Below the pieces are notes generated by a model that worked only from the letters and a program-made list of their open reading frames with translations, was not told the DNA's origin and did not search any database. From NCBI GenBank assembly GCA_016214695.1, contig JACRNY010000001.1, positions 62,001-126,000 on the forward strand: DNA of 64,000 nucleotides. Reading direction: 5' to 3'. The stretch is from Nitrosomonadales bacterium (GTDB lineage Bacteria > Pseudomonadota > Gammaproteobacteria > Burkholderiales > Gallionellaceae). Of this stretch, positions 33,466-42,792 are shown piece after piece. The stretch's first letter is position 1. Each line of letters starts with the position of its first letter. Made by a program: the position numbers and the translations under genes.

Positions 33466-35373
33466 TCAACGACGCCATTTATCCAGCAGCTTGCCGGCGT
33501 CCTGTTTCAGCTTCTGCTTCTCGGCATCCACCACGGCGCTCTTGCGCTTGTCCAGTTCCTTGCGCGCAGCATCCAGTTCGCCGCGCAATTTATCCACCTG
33601 AGCCTTGCGCTCGGCCAGCGCCGACTGGTAACGCGCCTCGAATTCGCCCCGGCGCGCGAGCAGGCGTTGCTTCTGCTCGCCGATCTTGTCATTGACCAGG
33701 TTCTCGATGCGCTTGCGTGCCTCGTCCATCTTGGCTTGCAGGTAACGCCCCATGCCCTTGGCCAGCGCATCGGCCAGATTGGTGGAGAGCTTCCAGTCCA
33801 GGTCGCTCCAGCTGCCGCTCACGCGCGCATCCAGGCTCACCGTGTTCAATCCGGCGACCGAGGCCGCCATCATCTCGCGCACCACGGCGGACTTGGCCGA
33901 AGTCTCGAACACCGCATCATTGAAGCGGTTGGACAGGCGCATGTCGACCTTCTCGCCGCGCAACTCCGCGACGAAACCGCTCGCTGCCGCCGCTTTGGCG
34001 AAGCCCAGCGTCACGCTCTCGCTGTTCACCAGCGAGCGTCCGGCCACCGCATAGCGCCCCACCTCCAGATCCAGGCGCTCCACGGGTTCGGCGGTGCGGT
34101 GGTCGATGACCAGCTCCGCCTTCACTCCGGCGACGCCCTGTTGCGGGAAATCGCCTTTGAGTGTCGCGACCAGCGGACGCCCGACCAGCTGTTGGTCGGT
34201 CGCCACATCCAGTATCTCGCCGGAAAGTCCGCGCCCGCCGGACAAGGTCGAGGTGACCAGCGCGCGGCGCAGCCAGAAGGCCGGATAACCCCTGGGCTTG
34301 CCGAACGCATAATCGCGCCCCTTGCGGCTCTTGCTCGCTGCCGGCTTGGCCTTCTTCTCCGCGCTGCCGGCGGGAATGTATTGCCGCGCCTGGTTCATGT
34401 GACCCCGCGCCTGCTGCAACTGGCCCAGCACATCCATGCCGAACAGCGCGCGCGACAGCGTGGCAGTATCCAGCGACGGCAGGTGCATGCGCGCCTGCAA
34501 TCCGCGCACATCGTCGCGCACGACCTTGTCCAGAGCGGAGAACGAACCGCGCAGCGAACCCATGTCCCCGCTCAGCTTGCTACCTGCCTCGCCGACCGGT
34601 TTGGATTTGGCATCGAGATCGTCGCGGATGGATTGCAGTTCTTTCACGGAGGCCTGCAGCTGCGCCGCATCCTTGAAGTCCTTGAGCTGCACCTTGCCGA
34701 GGCGGTCGCGCAGCACATTGAAGTCCTCACCCCTGGGCAAGGCATCCATGCGTTCACGCCACTGTTGCTCGGTCTCGTCCAGCGACTTCTCTATCCCGTC
34801 GAGATGGGCACTGCTCTTCAGCTCCCCGCCTGCCAGCTTGATCTGTTCCGATGCGCTCGTCCCGGCGGCGATGGCGGCCAGATCGCCCACCACGTTTCCG
34901 GAGAACTCCTCCTTCATCTGCGCCAGCATCCTGTCGCTCGCGCTCGGGCCGTCATCCTCCTTCTCCGGCTCCACCGGCAGCACATATCCGGCACGCTGGC
35001 GCGGCGTGTCGATCTGCACGTCCTCGACGGCCGCCTCGTCTATCATCACCTTGCCGCGCAGCAGCGCATCCCACAACATGCGGAAGCGGATCTCGCCGAC
35101 CTGCAAACGGTTGCGCTCGGGCTGTACAGGGTCTGTCATCTGCACATCGGCGATGAGCACCGACGCGCCGAACACGCTGGTCCTGAGGCGGCCGATGTTC
35201 ACCTCGGCGCCGTTGGCCTGTGCGGCGGCATATTCGATGCCGCGGCGAAGGTGGGTATCGAAGAACAGCGAGAAATACAGCACGATGACGCCGACCACGA
35301 TCAACATCGGGATGACGGCCTCGAAGCGTATCGGCCCCTGCTTCTTCGCCGGCTTATCCATGGAGCTTGTCAT
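33466..35373 (-). CDS. TIGR03545-type protein with AsmA-like region
   Basis: A 635-residue protein with one N-terminal membrane helix (~18-40) and a large periplasmic part. The segment after the helix (LRRGIEYAAAQANGAEVNIGRL) and later beta-rich blocks resemble AsmA-like bridge proteins. The C-terminal ~90 residues are a highly charged coiled coil (Lys/Glu/Arg). It matches the TIGR03545 family, of unknown function. Its start overlaps the TIGR03546-type gene by up to 20 bases; ATG 35361 is an alternative. AsmA relatives are implicated in lipid transfer to the outer membrane. Confidence 0.75.
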   Translation of the reverse strand: MTSSMDKPAKKQGPIRFEAVIPMLIVVGVIVLYFSLFFDTHLRRGIEYAAAQANGAEVNIGRLRTSVFGASVLIADVQMTDPVQPERNRLQVGEIRFRMLWDALLRGKVMIDEAAVEDVQIDTPRQRAGYVLPVEPEKEDDGPSASDRMLAQMKEEFSGNVVGDLAAIAAGTSASEQIKLAGGELKSSAHLDGIEKSLDETEQQWRERMDALPRGEDFNVLRDRLGKVQLKDFKDAAQLQASVKELQSIRDDLDAKSKPVGEAGSKLSGDMGSLRGSFSALDKVVRDDVRGLQARMHLPSLDTATLSRALFGMDVLGQLQQARGHMNQARQYIPAGSAEKKAKPAASKSRKGRDYAFGKPRGYPAFWLRRALVTSTLSGGRGLSGEILDVATDQQLVGRPLVATLKGDFPQQGVAGVKAELVIDHRTAEPVERLDLEVGRYAVAGRSLVNSESVTLGFAKAAAASGFVAELRGEKVDMRLSNRFNDAVFETSAKSAVVREMMAASVAGLNTVSLDARVSGSWSDLDWKLSTNLADALAKGMGRYLQAKMDEARKRIENLVNDKIGEQKQRLLARRGEFEARYQSALAERKAQVDKLRGELDAARKELDKRKSAVVDAEKQKLKQDAGKLLDKWRR

Positions 35374-35878
35374 AGGTCGCGTACCATTTGAAGAACACCG
35401 TACCGCTCCACAACTTCCAGAACGGACTGCTCCTGAAGCGCGCCACCACCTTCTCGCGATAGGCCGCGATCAGGCGACGGCTGGCAAGGAACACCAGCGG
35501 CGCCAGCAGGATGCTGACCACGCCCGCCCCCATCACCACGCTGTTGTAGAAGCGGGTGAACGGAACCAGCGGCATGTTGTACATCGTGGTGAACAACGCT
35601 TGCAGCGAGTCGGCCTCGAGGATGGCGGAACCGATCAGATGCGCGAGCGGATCGAACAGCCAGGCCACCATCGCGAAGAAGAACGCCGACGCCAGCGCGG
35701 CGCCGATCTGGATGCGGAACAGGAACATGCACACGAACACCAGCAATGCCTGCAGGGACAACATCGGCGCAAAACCGAGGATCAGCCCGCAGGCGACGCC
35801 CGCGGCGATCTGGTTGGTGCCCGTGTCGGAATTGAGCAGGCGCACCAGCGCGAACAACTGCTTCAGCAAAATTGCCAT
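35354..35878 (-). CDS. TIGR03546/DUF2062-type membrane protein
   Basis: A 174-residue protein with about four hydrophobic helices; the segment GVACGLILGFAPMLSLQALLVF is the conserved DUF2062-type core. It matches TIGR03546, which is found next to TIGR03545 in many Gammaproteobacteria and Betaproteobacteria, as here. The overlap of the two reading frames implies coupled translation and a joint envelope function, which is unknown. Confidence 0.78.
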   Translation of the reverse strand: MAILLKQLFALVRLLNSDTGTNQIAAGVACGLILGFAPMLSLQALLVFVCMFLFRIQIGAALASAFFFAMVAWLFDPLAHLIGSAILEADSLQALFTTMYNMPLVPFTRFYNSVVMGAGVVSILLAPLVFLASRRLIAAYREKVVARFRSSPFWKLWSGTVFFKWYATYDKLHG

Positions 35879-36062
35879 GGAACGGAACTCCGGAAAGGGG
35901 ATGGCGCGATTCTAAACGCAAAGTCCGCCGACAGGAAAACGAGCGCGCGGCCAGGTCGGCTGCGGCACACCAACATCCTCCCTCTCCCCGCCCATCCTGT
36001 TGAATTGCTTGATCATTGACATCCGCGAACCAACTGACCTAGAGTGCGGGCGGGAGAAACGG

Positions 36063-37940
36063 GTGAAGCACAAGTACAAGACCATAGCGGCGTTCTATGG
36101 CTCGGCTTTCAACCTCAGCGAGCTTTCTTTGCCCAGTTGCAGGCAGCGGCCTGAACTGGGCCTGTCTGCGCTTCTCCTGCTCTTTGCACTGCTGTTCACC
36201 CCATGCGATGCGAACCCAGCTCCCCTGCAACTGTCCGCACAGGACACTCAGGTAGAGATCGTTCCCTACCTGCAGCTCCACGAAGACCCGGATGGAACCC
36301 AACAGTTCGGCGACATCGCAAGACAGCGCGATTGGCTCTCTCCCGCCGGGATGCAGGGAGCCATCAACATCGGTTATTCACGCTCTGTCTGGTGGTTGAG
36401 GCTGGACATCGAGTCGGACACCCCTCTATCGCGATATCTGGAGATCGGCTACCCATCGCTCGATTCGGTGGAAGTGTTTGTCCCCCATGCGGGCGGCGAA
36501 CACCTGCACTTGCAGGCGGGAGACCTGCAGCCGTTCTCGCAGCGCTTGCTACCCCACCGCAATCTGGTGTTCCCCGTCGAGTTTCCGGCGGGCAAGTCCA
36601 GCCTGTATATGCGCATATCATCCGCCGGCAGCCTTACTATTCCCGCTTCGATATGGGAGCCGCGAACCTTCCACTTGCACAATCAGACCAGCTATGCGGC
36701 ACTGGCCATCTATTTCGGCATGCTGATCGCGCTCGGCAGCTACAACCTGCTGCTCTATTTCAGTCTGCGCGACCGGACCTATCTGTACTACGTGTTGTTC
36801 CTCGCCAGCATGGCGATCGGGACCGCCTCTCTGGACGGCCTTGCCGGGCAGTTCATCTGGCCCGACTGGCCCACTTGGACCCATCTGGCCCTGCCTATCG
36901 GCATGGCCATGTCCGGCCTGCTGGCAGCGTGCTTCGTCCGCTCCTTCCTCGATTCCCGGCAAAACAGCCCCCGCACCGATGTGATATTAAAATCGTTCAT
37001 CGCATGGTTCGCCGTCTCGATATTGCTCAACCTGGCCTCTTACCAGTGGGCCGAAATCATGACCTCGCTGGGAGGCATGGGCTTTTCAACGATCGCGCTA
37101 ACGATCGGCGTGATCAGCTATCGCAGGGGTTATCCCGGAGCGCGTTATTTCCTGCTTGCCTGGACTTCCATGCTGACCGGATCCATCCTGCTGGCTGCGC
37201 GCAATTTCGGCTGGGTGCCAACCAACTTCATCACCATCCACGGACTGCAGATTGGTTCGGCACTCGAGATGCTGCTGCTGTCCTATGCCCTCGCCGACCG
37301 CATCAACGCACTCCGGCGCGCAAAGGAACTGGCTGACGCAAGGCTTTTGCAGATGCAGCAAGAAAACGTGGCAGCCCTGCTCCGATCGGAGCAGGAACTG
37401 GAGAAGCGGGTCGCCGAGCGTACGCAGGAATTGGCCGAAGCCAATGCCCGGCTGGAAGGCCTGTCGCGCCAGGACCCGCTGACCGGATTGGGCAACCGCA
37501 ACGAACTGGAGGAAGCCTGGGAAAAGATGGAGGGCCATGCCAGAAGACATGACAGGAACATCGTGATACTGCTGATGGATCTGAACAATTTCAAACCCAT
37601 CAACGACACCCATGGCCATCATGTCGGCGACCATGTGCTCATCGAAGTCGCGGCCCGTCTGCACAAGAACATGCGTGTGACCGACACAGTAGTGCGCTTG
37701 GGAGGCGACGAATTCGTCATACTGGCGAATGACATCGCGACAAACGAAGGGATCGGGGCCCTCGAGGACAAGATCAGGGAAGTGATCAGCGAACCGATAC
37801 GGATCGATGACTCCGTCTTGCAGGTTGGCGTCAGCATAGGATTCGCACGCTATCCGTCCGACGGCACGACATTATCCGATCTAATGCAGCACGCCGACTC
37901 GGCGATGTACCAGGACAAACGGCAGTGCATTCCCAGATAG
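36063..37940 (+). CDS. 7TMR-DISM diguanylate cyclase (GGDEF)
   Basis: About 625 residues from GTG 36063, chosen since GGGAGAAACGG precedes it and a signal-like segment (LSALLLLFALLFTPCDA) follows. A periplasmic 7TMR-DISMED2-like domain (~60-195) has the typical WLRLDIES and YLEIGYP strands. Seven membrane helices (~205-400), a short coiled coil and a GGDEF domain with RLGGDEFVILA follow. It should make c-di-GMP upon binding a periplasmic ligand, possibly a carbohydrate. The exact start is uncertain. Confidence 0.88.
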   Translation: MKHKYKTIAAFYGSAFNLSELSLPSCRQRPELGLSALLLLFALLFTPCDANPAPLQLSAQDTQVEIVPYLQLHEDPDGTQQFGDIARQRDWLSPAGMQGAINIGYSRSVWWLRLDIESDTPLSRYLEIGYPSLDSVEVFVPHAGGEHLHLQAGDLQPFSQRLLPHRNLVFPVEFPAGKSSLYMRISSAGSLTIPASIWEPRTFHLHNQTSYAALAIYFGMLIALGSYNLLLYFSLRDRTYLYYVLFLASMAIGTASLDGLAGQFIWPDWPTWTHLALPIGMAMSGLLAACFVRSFLDSRQNSPRTDVILKSFIAWFAVSILLNLASYQWAEIMTSLGGMGFSTIALTIGVISYRRGYPGARYFLLAWTSMLTGSILLAARNFGWVPTNFITIHGLQIGSALEMLLLSYALADRINALRRAKELADARLLQMQQENVAALLRSEQELEKRVAERTQELAEANARLEGLSRQDPLTGLGNRNELEEAWEKMEGHARRHDRNIVILLMDLNNFKPINDTHGHHVGDHVLIEVAARLHKNMRVTDTVVRLGGDEFVILANDIATNEGIGALEDKIREVISEPIRIDDSVLQVGVSIGFARYPSDGTTLSDLMQHADSAMYQDKRQCIPR

Positions 37941-38021
37941 TCTTCCGGCAAAACAAAAGGTCCGGTGCGATGCCAGCAGCCGAATTCGACGCCACCCCAC
38001 AGATGCCCCGACGATAAGCCT

Positions 38022-39566
38022 TCAGCGCGCCAGCGAAGCCAGTTTCGCGTCCTCGACACGGATATGGTGGATCAGCCAGCCGCGCAGATAGGAGAGCACA
38101 TCGAACTGCGCCACCAGCGGATTGGCGTGCAGTTCCTCGTAGAACTCCTTGATCTTCTCCTCGAACACATGATGCTGCTGCAGCTGCTGGTCGATCCCGG
38201 CATAGCCGTAGTGGTCCATCATCTGCTCTTCCGCGCGGAAATGGATCTTCGCATACGCATCCAGAGACTTGATCAGCCTCGCCACCTCGCGTGCACCGCG
38301 TTTGTTGATGACCACGACATACAGGTCGTTGATCAGATCGAACAGGTAGCGGTGATGCTCGTCGATGACATCGATGCCCACGCTCAGGTTCTCGTCCCAG
38401 GGCACCCAGGCGTTGTCGCGATGCTTGACCGGCGGCAGGGTCAGCACCTGCTTGGGGTCGATGATGTCGTCGCGATAGAGCTCGCGGATGCGCAATATCT
38501 CCGGCATCGCCTCGTCGAACGCCCGCACCACCGCCGGGTCGAAATGCTTGCCCGCCTCCGACATCACCCATTCATGCGCGGTGGCGACCGACCACGGCTC
38601 CTTGTAGGGGCGCGTCGAAGTCAGCGCATCAAAAACGTCCGCCACCGAGCAGATGCGCGCCAGCAGGGGTATCGTCTCCCCCTTCAGACCTTGCGGGTAG
38701 CCGTTGCCGTCCCAGCGCTCATGGTGCGAACCGGCGATGTCGCGCGCCGCAGCGATCAGCGCATCGTTGCCGTTCAGGATGGTGACGCCGATGTCGGTGT
38801 GCGTCTTCATGACTTCGAACTCTTCCGCGGTCAGTTTGCCCGGCTTGAGCAACACCGCATCGGCGATACCGATCTTGCCCACGTCGTGCATGGGTGCCGC
38901 CACATAAAGCAGATCGCGCTGCTCTTCCGGCAGTCCCATGCATTTGGCGATGGCCTGCGCGAAATTGGTCATGCGCATGATGTGCCAACCGGTCTCGTTG
39001 TCGCGATACTCCGACGCGACCCCCAGACTGCGGATGGCATCCGCGCGTGCTTCCTCCAGCTCCAGTTCGCGGATGCGCAGGGTCTCGTAGGACAGCGTGC
39101 GCTGCACCAGACCGGACAGGGCCCGCGCCAGATCGTTGAAGAAATCCAGGTTGACCGGACTCAAACCGTAATCGGGCGGGACGAATATCACCACATAACC
39201 GACCCCCTCCGTTTCGATGTGCAGCGGCAGCAACAGCATGCGCGCAGGCTCATCGACGGACTTCGCCAGCACGATGTCCTGCAGCAGGCAATGCTGGGCG
39301 ACCACGGGGGATGAGAAGGCGGCGGTATCGAAACTCAGCAGGGTGTTCCAGGCTGGTTCGATGCCGAATTGTGCGACCTGGAAATAACGTCCGCGCGGAT
39401 TGAGCAGGAGGACCGCGCCGCGTGGCTCGATCTGCAGATCCGGATAGTCCTTCAGTTTCTCGAACAGCCGCTCCAGTAAAGAATCCAGGTCTGAAGTCGT
39501 ACTGCTGGTGACGGTCAACTCAAATACCAGCCTGCTGATGGCCAGCATCTCTTCCTCTTTATCCAA
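38022..39566 (-). CDS. GAF-HD-GYP phosphodiesterase fused to a bacteriohaemerythrin
   Basis: A 514-residue soluble protein. A GAF-like domain (~15-160) leads to a HD-GYP domain (~180-345) with HDVGKIG and HHERWDGNGYP, all expected metal and catalytic residues. The C-terminal ~130 residues are a haemerythrin domain (LSVGIDVIDEHHRYLF, HFRAEEQMM, QQLQQHHVFEEK, HHIRVED), with the di-iron ligands in place. It should degrade c-di-GMP under control of an O2- or redox-binding di-iron site. The start is TTG (GGAGGAG upstream); ATG 39548 is possible. Confidence 0.93.
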   Translation of the reverse strand: MDKEEEMLAISRLVFELTVTSSTTSDLDSLLERLFEKLKDYPDLQIEPRGAVLLLNPRGRYFQVAQFGIEPAWNTLLSFDTAAFSSPVVAQHCLLQDIVLAKSVDEPARMLLLPLHIETEGVGYVVIFVPPDYGLSPVNLDFFNDLARALSGLVQRTLSYETLRIRELELEEARADAIRSLGVASEYRDNETGWHIMRMTNFAQAIAKCMGLPEEQRDLLYVAAPMHDVGKIGIADAVLLKPGKLTAEEFEVMKTHTDIGVTILNGNDALIAAARDIAGSHHERWDGNGYPQGLKGETIPLLARICSVADVFDALTSTRPYKEPWSVATAHEWVMSEAGKHFDPAVVRAFDEAMPEILRIRELYRDDIIDPKQVLTLPPVKHRDNAWVPWDENLSVGIDVIDEHHRYLFDLINDLYVVVINKRGAREVARLIKSLDAYAKIHFRAEEQMMDHYGYAGIDQQLQQHHVFEEKIKEFYEELHANPLVAQFDVLSYLRGWLIHHIRVEDAKLASLAR

Positions 39567-39737
39567 CTCACTCCTCCCGCTCCCGGTTCATGCCGGAATG
39601 CCTGTGTGCGCATGTGGGTTTTGACCCATCTATTAGCGATTTCTCGCCGCCCAGTATCGGGCGTTGAACTGAATTAATCAACTATTATTGGAGAGGGTTT
39701 CCGCCGGGTATTGTCACGCTCCGAGCGCGGGCCGCGA

Positions 39738-40250
39738 CTACTCGAGCACTGGCCGTTCAAGCTCTGCGGCGACTTTCAACGCCTGCTCCGCGCCGGTCGA
39801 GTCGCCCTGCGCGATACGGGCATCGGCGATCACCTTCCAGTTCAGCGCTTGCACACGGCGTTCACGGCCCGCGAAACTGTTCGATTTGCGCGCAAGCGTG
39901 ATCGCCTGCGCATACTGCCCCTGGGTCAGGCGCAATCGCGCCAGCTCGTGCCACAGCCAGGCGTTGCGCGGCTCTATGCGCAGCGCGCGTTCCAGCGCAG
40001 CACCCGCCGCCTCGCGCTTGCCGGCCGCCTCGTCGCGCCGGGCACGCTCCAGCAAGGCGATGACGGCCTTGTTGGCGGATATCATCGGCCCCGGCTCCAC
40101 GACCTCCCCGCCGGGCAGCACAACGGTCTCGGCCGGCACAGGCTCACCGGGCATGGGCAGCGCAGCCGTCGGCTGTTTGGGTGCACCGGCGCATCCGGCC
40201 AAAGCCAGCAGCAATACCGCGACAAAGAACGAACTGATACGCTCCATCAA
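39738..40250 (-). CDS. LpoP-like TPR lipoprotein, partner of PBP1B
   Basis: A 170-residue lipoprotein with lipobox LALAGC at residue ~20 and tetratricopeptide helices in the second half (AGAALERALRIEPRNAWLW; RLTQGQYAQAITLA). Its ATG overlaps the mrcB stop by four bases. This matches the Pseudomonas arrangement in which a TPR lipoprotein, LpoP, activates PBP1B from the outer membrane. Function by analogy is likely but not shown. Confidence 0.72.
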   Translation of the reverse strand: MMERISSFFVAVLLLALAGCAGAPKQPTAALPMPGEPVPAETVVLPGGEVVEPGPMISANKAVIALLERARRDEAAGKREAAGAALERALRIEPRNAWLWHELARLRLTQGQYAQAITLARKSNSFAGRERRVQALNWKVIADARIAQGDSTGAEQALKVAAELERPVLE

Positions 40251-42631
40251 TCGAATATCCTCTGCAACCAGCTCTTCTGCGGCTCCTGTTTCACCGCGGG
40301 CTTCACCTCGACATTCACTGCTGCAGCATCCCCGACTGCCGGCTCACCCGCAGCAGCAAAAGCACATCCCGACACTTCGGTCGGCGCCGATCCCTTGATG
40401 AACGGCATCTGTACCCCGCTCGCGCAATCCTCGATATAGCGCACCCCTGTCACCGGATCGACATTCACCAGCTCGATGTCCTCGGGCAGCGCCGGCTCCA
40501 GCGGCTCGGGCCGGATGTTCCTCATCATCTCGCCCCAGATGGTCATCGCCCCCGATGCGCCGGTCAACCCGGTCGGCTTGTTGTCGTCGCGCCCCACCCA
40601 CACCACCGCCACATGGTCTCCGCTGTAACCGGCGAACCAGCTGTCGCGCAGGTCGTCGGTGGTGCCGGTCTTGCCTGCCACCTTCACCTCGGCCGGCACC
40701 CAGTTGTTGAGCGACTTGGCCGTGCCCTCGCTGACCACTCCCTGCAAGGCCGTGGTCAGCAGATACACCGGCGCGGCCGGCGCCACCGGCTCGACGTTGA
40801 GCGGATAGCGCTGCAGCGGCTTGCCGTCGGCAGCGAGGATCTCGCGGATGGCGCGCAACGGCGTGCGGAAGCCGCTGTCGGCAAAGGTCTGGTAGAGCTG
40901 CGCCACCTCGATGGGCGAAAGCTCGAATGCACCAAGCAGCGACGAAGCGAACGGCGGCGGCTGCCGCTCGATGCCGTACAGCGGCAGTTTGTCGAGGATG
41001 CTCTCTACCCCCAGTTCGATACCGAGACGCGCCGTCGACACGTTGTAGGAATTCGCCAAGGCGGTGCGCAAGGGCACCTGGCCGTGGAATTCGTGATCGT
41101 AGTTCTGCGGCTTCCAGTCGCTGGTGCCGGCCTGACGCAAAACCAGCGCGCTGTCGTCCAGCGGTGTGAACAGGGTATAACGGCCCGGCTCCTCCAGTGC
41201 GGTCAGATAGACGATGGGCTTGGCCAGCGAACCGATCGGGCGTTGCGCATCGATGGCGCGGTTGTAGCCGGCGAAACGCGCCTCGCGTCCGCCCACCAGC
41301 GCCTGTATCTCGCCGGTCTGGGTGCTGCTCACCACGACCGCACCTTCCAGTGTGCCGCTGGTGATGCGTCGCGCCCGTTCGATATCCGCGAGACGGGACT
41401 TCAATGCCTCCTCCGCCTGCCGCTGGATATGGGGATCCAGCGTGGTGAAGATGCGCAGCCCCTCGCTGCGCAGGTCCTCCTCGCGATAGTCGCGCTGCAG
41501 CTGGCGGTGCACGAACTGCAGGAAAGCCGGATACGGCGAGGTGCCGGTGGGCGCACGGCGTATCACCCCCAGCGGTTTCTGCCTTGCCTCGACGAACTGC
41601 GCCTGCGTGATGGCCTCCAGCTTCACCATCTCCTGCAGCACGATGTTGCGCCGTTGCAGCGTGAAGTCAGGGTTCTTGCGCGGATCGTACACGGCCGGCC
41701 CCTTGACCATGCCCACCAGCGTGGCGAGCTCCTGCAGCTCCAGGCGGTCGAGCGGGCGATCGAAATAGAAATGGCTGGCCAGACCGAAACCGTGGATGGC
41801 GCGCGTGGCGTCCTGCCCCAGGAATATCTCGTTGAGATAGGTCTCGAGGATCTCGTCCTTGCTGTAGTGCAGCTCCAGCAGCATGGCCATCAGCACCTCG
41901 GTGCCCTTGCGCGTCAGCGTGCGTTCGGAGGTCAGGAAGAAATTCTTCACCAGCTGCTGGGTGATGGTGCTGCCGCCCTCGATGCGCTGCCCGGTGAGGG
42001 TCTTGTACAGCGCGCGCGCGATGCCGCGCGGGTCTATGCCCCAGTGCGTGTAGAACTTGCGGTCCTCGATCGAGATCAGCGCATCGATCAGCGGCTTGGG
42101 CACCTGGTCGAGCCGCAACAGTGCGCGATCCTCGTTATGGCCGGGATAGATGCCGCCGATCAGCGGCGGCTCGATGCGCACCAGCGGCAGGTCGGCAGCG
42201 GTGCTGCCGCGCTCCTGCAGCAGCGACACCATGTCGCCGGTGAATTCGATGCGCAGATGCTGCGAGATCTGCGGCCCGTCGCCGAACACGAACTCGCGCG
42301 TGGTGAATTCAAGGCCGTTCAGGGTGTGCTTGTAGGTCCCCGCCTCGTCCGGCACCGGATGCTCGTGGTAACCGATGTTGCGCAGCTCCTCCACCAACTG
42401 CACCGGCGTCAGTTTCGCCCCCGGATACACCTCCAGCGCGCGGCCATAGACCCGCGCCGGCAGGGCGAACTTGCGTCCCTCGAAAGCCTCGCGGATGACG
42501 ACGTCGAGATAGAAGATGTAACCGGACAGCGCCAGCAACAGCAGCAGCACGGTGACGCGCAGCGCCTTGCCGTGGGATCGCAGAAAATCGAAAGGAAATC
42601 TGCCCCAGGGAAAAACGGAAAACTTCATCAA
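40247..42631 (-). CDS. mrcB: Penicillin-binding protein 1B (bifunctional glycosyltransferase/transpeptidase)
   Basis: A 794-residue class A PBP. One N-terminal helix (~22-44), a UB2H-like domain, a GT51 domain with EDRKFYTHWGI and GGSTITQQ, and a transpeptidase domain with SLAK, SYN and KTGTT motifs are in order. It polymerises glycan strands and cross-links peptides in the periplasm. A Pro/Ala-rich tail of about 60 residues ends the protein. The lipoprotein gene just downstream is its probable activator. Confidence 0.96.
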   Translation of the reverse strand: MMKFSVFPWGRFPFDFLRSHGKALRVTVLLLLLALSGYIFYLDVVIREAFEGRKFALPARVYGRALEVYPGAKLTPVQLVEELRNIGYHEHPVPDEAGTYKHTLNGLEFTTREFVFGDGPQISQHLRIEFTGDMVSLLQERGSTAADLPLVRIEPPLIGGIYPGHNEDRALLRLDQVPKPLIDALISIEDRKFYTHWGIDPRGIARALYKTLTGQRIEGGSTITQQLVKNFFLTSERTLTRKGTEVLMAMLLELHYSKDEILETYLNEIFLGQDATRAIHGFGLASHFYFDRPLDRLELQELATLVGMVKGPAVYDPRKNPDFTLQRRNIVLQEMVKLEAITQAQFVEARQKPLGVIRRAPTGTSPYPAFLQFVHRQLQRDYREEDLRSEGLRIFTTLDPHIQRQAEEALKSRLADIERARRITSGTLEGAVVVSSTQTGEIQALVGGREARFAGYNRAIDAQRPIGSLAKPIVYLTALEEPGRYTLFTPLDDSALVLRQAGTSDWKPQNYDHEFHGQVPLRTALANSYNVSTARLGIELGVESILDKLPLYGIERQPPPFASSLLGAFELSPIEVAQLYQTFADSGFRTPLRAIREILAADGKPLQRYPLNVEPVAPAAPVYLLTTALQGVVSEGTAKSLNNWVPAEVKVAGKTGTTDDLRDSWFAGYSGDHVAVVWVGRDDNKPTGLTGASGAMTIWGEMMRNIRPEPLEPALPEDIELVNVDPVTGVRYIEDCASGVQMPFIKGSAPTEVSGCAFAAAGEPAVGDAAAVNVEVKPAVKQEPQKSWLQRIFD

Positions 42632-42792
42632 ATTCGTACCTGCAAAATGCGCTTATTGGTTCATTGTATATGGACGAGCGGCGGAGCGTCGAGGAACACA
42701 TACGGGCAGATCCGGTTCAGGCTGAAACCCGTATATTTTCGCCCCGCATCATGTGAGAATCGCGGAAAGCGAATTGCGCGAGGAATCGAATT

